A DNA stretch of 64,000 nucleotides from Dryas octopetala (lineage: Eukaryota; Streptophyta; Magnoliopsida; Rosales; Rosaceae). A model generated the notes under the pieces. It searched no databases. It saw only the letters and a program-made list of their open reading frames with translations, and was not told the DNA's origin. Positions 60,263 through 64,000 of the stretch are shown here, in pieces. Every line of letters starts with the position of its first letter. The stretch's first letter is position 1. A program made the position numbers and the translations under genes. Location of the stretch: assembly GCA_963921425.1 (NCBI GenBank), contig OY992836.1, positions 9,827,304 to 9,891,303 on the forward strand. The letters run 5' to 3'.

Positions 60263-60833
60263 TTGTTCACCATGTTCTTGAAATTGAATGGTGATCGAAA
60301 TTTTAAAACAAAACCCCACTTAGGATACTCAATTGATAAAAGTATACACTTGTTACACTTGTAAATGAGAGATCTAAAAAGAAACATGATCTTTGAATCT
60401 TTCCCTTTTCTAGACTTTAGCAACACAAATTTCTAACCCTTTTCTCTTCTCCTAGAGATGCTCTCTCTTTCTCATATGAGACTGTTAGCCTTTCCACCAC
60501 CACCACCACCCTCATACCTCTTTTTTGGGGTTGGCTCCCAAAAATTCTCCAAGACCAAATATGAAACACTTTTTACTCCTACTAGACATGTCCCAAATCA
60601 CGTGTAAACGTGTATCACAAATTTTAGTTAAATTAATAGCAGCAGAGCAGCCTTACATGCACACTTTGTAAGAGCTTCATGGCTCATGCACATCAGCAAA
60701 TATACCAAAGCAATAGCTTCACTCTCTTTGGACCTGCATGGCATCTATCTAGCAAATACAATATGGACATGGTGGTCCAAAACACCCACCTTCTTTTTGG
60801 TCTCTTTTGGCTTTATATTACCAAGTCCTTGAG

Positions 60834-60835
<2 letters not shown>

Positions 60836-60883
<48 letters not shown>
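60836..60883. repeat. (CT)n microsatellite
   Basis: A pure dinucleotide run of about 24 units in intergenic DNA. No adjacent gene start was found on either strand. Confidence 0.95.
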
Positions 60884-60886
<3 letters not shown>

Positions 60887-63133
60887 CTACGAGCCCCATG
60901 GGCATCAAAAGCATCCAGAGGAAGAGCCAGAGCTGATGGCTAATATACAATAAAATTAATGTGTGTCTCTAAGGGATCTGCTTTGTTAATTTCCGTTTGT
61001 GATTTGTCCCCCTCTTTCCCTTCCACTTGCAATTTATAAATTCTAAAACTTTCTCTCTAATCTGTTATAATGTCAAAATTAGCATTTGTCGATTGTCGTA
61101 CAAGCTAGCACTGTAGCTCCTTAGTGTATTAATACAAGACATAACTGATATCAGAGTTGATTGATCAATGTCTAATCATTCCAAATTTCCAGGTGGAGTC
61201 TTTATTCACAGTTTTAATAATAACTTATTATTTAGTTATTGTTATGCTGCCACAGCAAATGGTTTTACTTTAAGAGAAACAGTGATGCAGAATTGCAGTC
61301 TTTTACTATTATGTTGGAGGATACAAATGTCCAAGGGTTTGGATTTTTTGTTGTACTTATTTCAATTCTAGTTATGTGTTACAAACCTATGAGTTATAAT
61401 ACACACGCAAATAGTGTTATAAATTTATTTCATTTTTTTCTCTCACATCTCACGCATCCTTAAATTTATAATATAGAATTTAAATTAAAAGTTAGATAAA
61501 AACAAGCATAAGATTCTAATTCAATTTGCAAAGATCTCAACCACACAGGTGATCTATATAATATATATATATATAGATGTCTTTATTATCAGAACTAAGT
61601 CCAAATAGATTTAATTTTAAGGTAAGGATACAAAGTTTAGGACTACAAAATAATAGACTGAAAGTTGCACTTTGTCACTTTGATGCTATCCACAAAGCCA
61701 AGCAATGCAGGCTTAAGGACATGAATACACCCACCAAGGTAGAGGAGTATATTTTTTTGGTTACATGGGAGGTAAATGAACCTTTGACCTAACTTAAATC
61801 CTAATCTATTTTCCCATCCTACCCCCCCACTGGCCCACTTGAACTAAAATCAAAGACTAGAAAAATATGATTCCACTATAACATGTCAAACAGTTTGGTA
61901 AGTGACTATTATCCTACTATTCATGCTCTAGAGTTATTACATTTTCAAGCAATGTACTGTGCTATTTGATTCTTTGGTTCACACATTTTCAAGCCATATG
62001 TTTTACTTTATTTGTTTTCTTTTCCCGGAAGAATGTCTATTTATTATTCAAGAAAGAAAAAAAAAAAAAAAAAAGAGAGGAAAAACCAATATTAAAGTCA
62101 AGGGATTCATAAGGAAGTTCCCTCTACTGCTTAACTGGATGTACAGAGCATGATAGCTTCGAACAGGGAATAATAGACTTGGACTATAACAGGAGCTTCT
62201 CGTGGAATTCAGTTATTAAGTTTTGAATGAGATGAACTTTTCCACTAGGCACCAATAATTAATCAGAAGATGGGGGGAAGACCAAATAGACCTTGATTCT
62301 TGAGCTCCTAATGCGTAGATTGTGCAATGTGCAGAGTTTCTTGCTTTGAGTGAAAAAACCATGTTTCTTTGGGACAACAATGATGGGGTGTGGTTTTCAG
62401 TTGGCCATTTTATGTCTTCTTGGTGTTAGAGCTGCTTAGAATTCCTACTTGGTAATTGCAATTTCAATGCCCCACAGCCTGAAATAGAGGTGTGAGATTG
62501 ATTGTGTAAAAAGTGACCATTTCTGAATTGAGAGGTGATTAACAAACATAATGATAACAGAAGACTAAAGTCCCATCACCATACAAGCCCATTTCTTAGA
62601 CGGAAAATCATCCTCAATTGAATCAAAGGGGTGTGTAGTCACTAAGTAACTAATAAGATAGGGTAGTATGTCTTTTAACATTTTTAATAGACCGGTGGTC
62701 AAGCAAAATACCAAGCTTCACCAGAGTGATGAGCAGCATTTTCATGAGGTTAAGTCAACCCCTAACTAAAATGGTCTAGAATTTGGATTAGAAACCAATC
62801 TAATTTGCGGAAAAATACAATCAGCAAATAGGGGGAGAAAAATGGGGAAGAAGGCGAAACCTTTGGGTGACACGACTTTGCTTTCAACACAAGGCAACTA
62901 ATGTTCAAGCATAACCACCTCAATTCTAACCAATCATAAGCTTTTAAGCAGAGCACAAAAATAATATGAATCATCATTACCACTCTCATTAACCGAACAA
63001 ATTGGAAGGAAATATGTCAACATGAGCATATGGTATGCACATAAGGACATCAATGTAATACAGTCGTTTGCAGATTACAGAATATTTATGACATTCAAGC
63101 CCACCTCCCTCAAGGAGCATAACAATCCAGTGG

Positions 63134-63693
<560 letters not shown>

Positions 63694-64000
63694 CTAGAGA
63701 TTCTGATGTAATTCAGAACTGATATGTTGTATCAGCCTTCAATATAACAGAGTTATCAAAGTTTAGACTTCTTTGTAACTAATAATTAGACCTTCACAAT
63801 TTCCTGTAATATTAATTAGACCTTTACATTTTCCTCTAATTATTAATTAGGCCTTTACACTTTCCTAGTATATATAACTTAGTTGAGAAGAATATAATAA
63901 CAAAAAAATTCCAAAAACTTTACATAGTATTAGCAAGTTTAAACTGTTATAATATAAAATAAATGTTGGCTCACATCCTAACTACTTGAACTTTTTGTGG

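Larger units (their letters stand above)
56961..63133. other. Intergenic region between the cyclin and 14-3-3 genes
   Basis: AT-rich DNA with the dispersed repeat at 57373-58040, homopolymer-rich pyrimidine DNA at 58000-58110, tandem repeats near 60060-60262, a (CT)n at 60836-60883, a (TA)n near 61559-61573 and poly-A near 62057-62075. No protein or RNA gene was recognised. The last few hundred bases before 63134 should include the 14-3-3 3' UTR. Confidence 0.5.

Overview
The window is AT-rich plant nuclear DNA, almost certainly from an angiosperm and probably a eudicot (inference). The gene structures have many small introns, and the protein families are plant-specific: a ZF-HD homeodomain factor, a plastid-type plant phosphofructokinase, a D-type cyclin and a 14-3-3 protein. 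The intergenic space is full of Mutator-like, CACTA, hAT-like, copia, gypsy and LINE remnants.

Four host genes can be read with confidence. They are an intronless ZF-HD gene (11831-12613, +), a 13-exon ATP-phosphofructokinase of the plastid PFK5 type (39631-46241, +), a 6-exon CYCD2/CYCD4-type D cyclin (54643-56647, -) and the last two exons of a 14-3-3 kappa/lambda-type gene that runs off the right edge (63134-63663, -). A fifth, unrecognised coding exon lies at 32811-33356 (-). The genes are functionally unrelated (transcription, glycolysis, cell cycle, phospho-signalling) and no cluster or pathway logic is apparent.

Layout of the rest. 1-4989: sparse DNA with one copy of a dispersed repeat whose second, inverted copy lies 53 kb away at 57373-58040. 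4990-10981: a Mutator-like element with a perfect 9-bp target-site duplication. It carries a rearranged cytochrome P450 (CYP77A-like) fragment, a 5'-truncated copia retrotransposon, and a smaller foldback element that holds a 200-bp assembly gap. 15934-26225: a complete but mutated 10.3-kb CACTA element with a 3-bp TSD, two decayed transposase genes, a 453-bp internal tandem duplication, a long hairpin, a G-rich tract and elaborate subterminal repeats. 27584-32368: several foldback elements, one nested in another. 37842-38946: a hAT-like non-autonomous element. The fourth PFK intron holds a decayed Ty3/gypsy fragment.

The most unusual observation is architectural. Eight foldback elements with different sequences all carry about three or four short motifs spaced about 30 bp apart (29-32) inside their terminal inverted repeats, starting about 14-20 bp from the end. 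Most share a terminus resembling GRSNNAATT, and those with a detectable TSD have A/T-rich 9-10 bp duplications. This looks like one superfamily defined by helically phased end arrays rather than by sequence identity.
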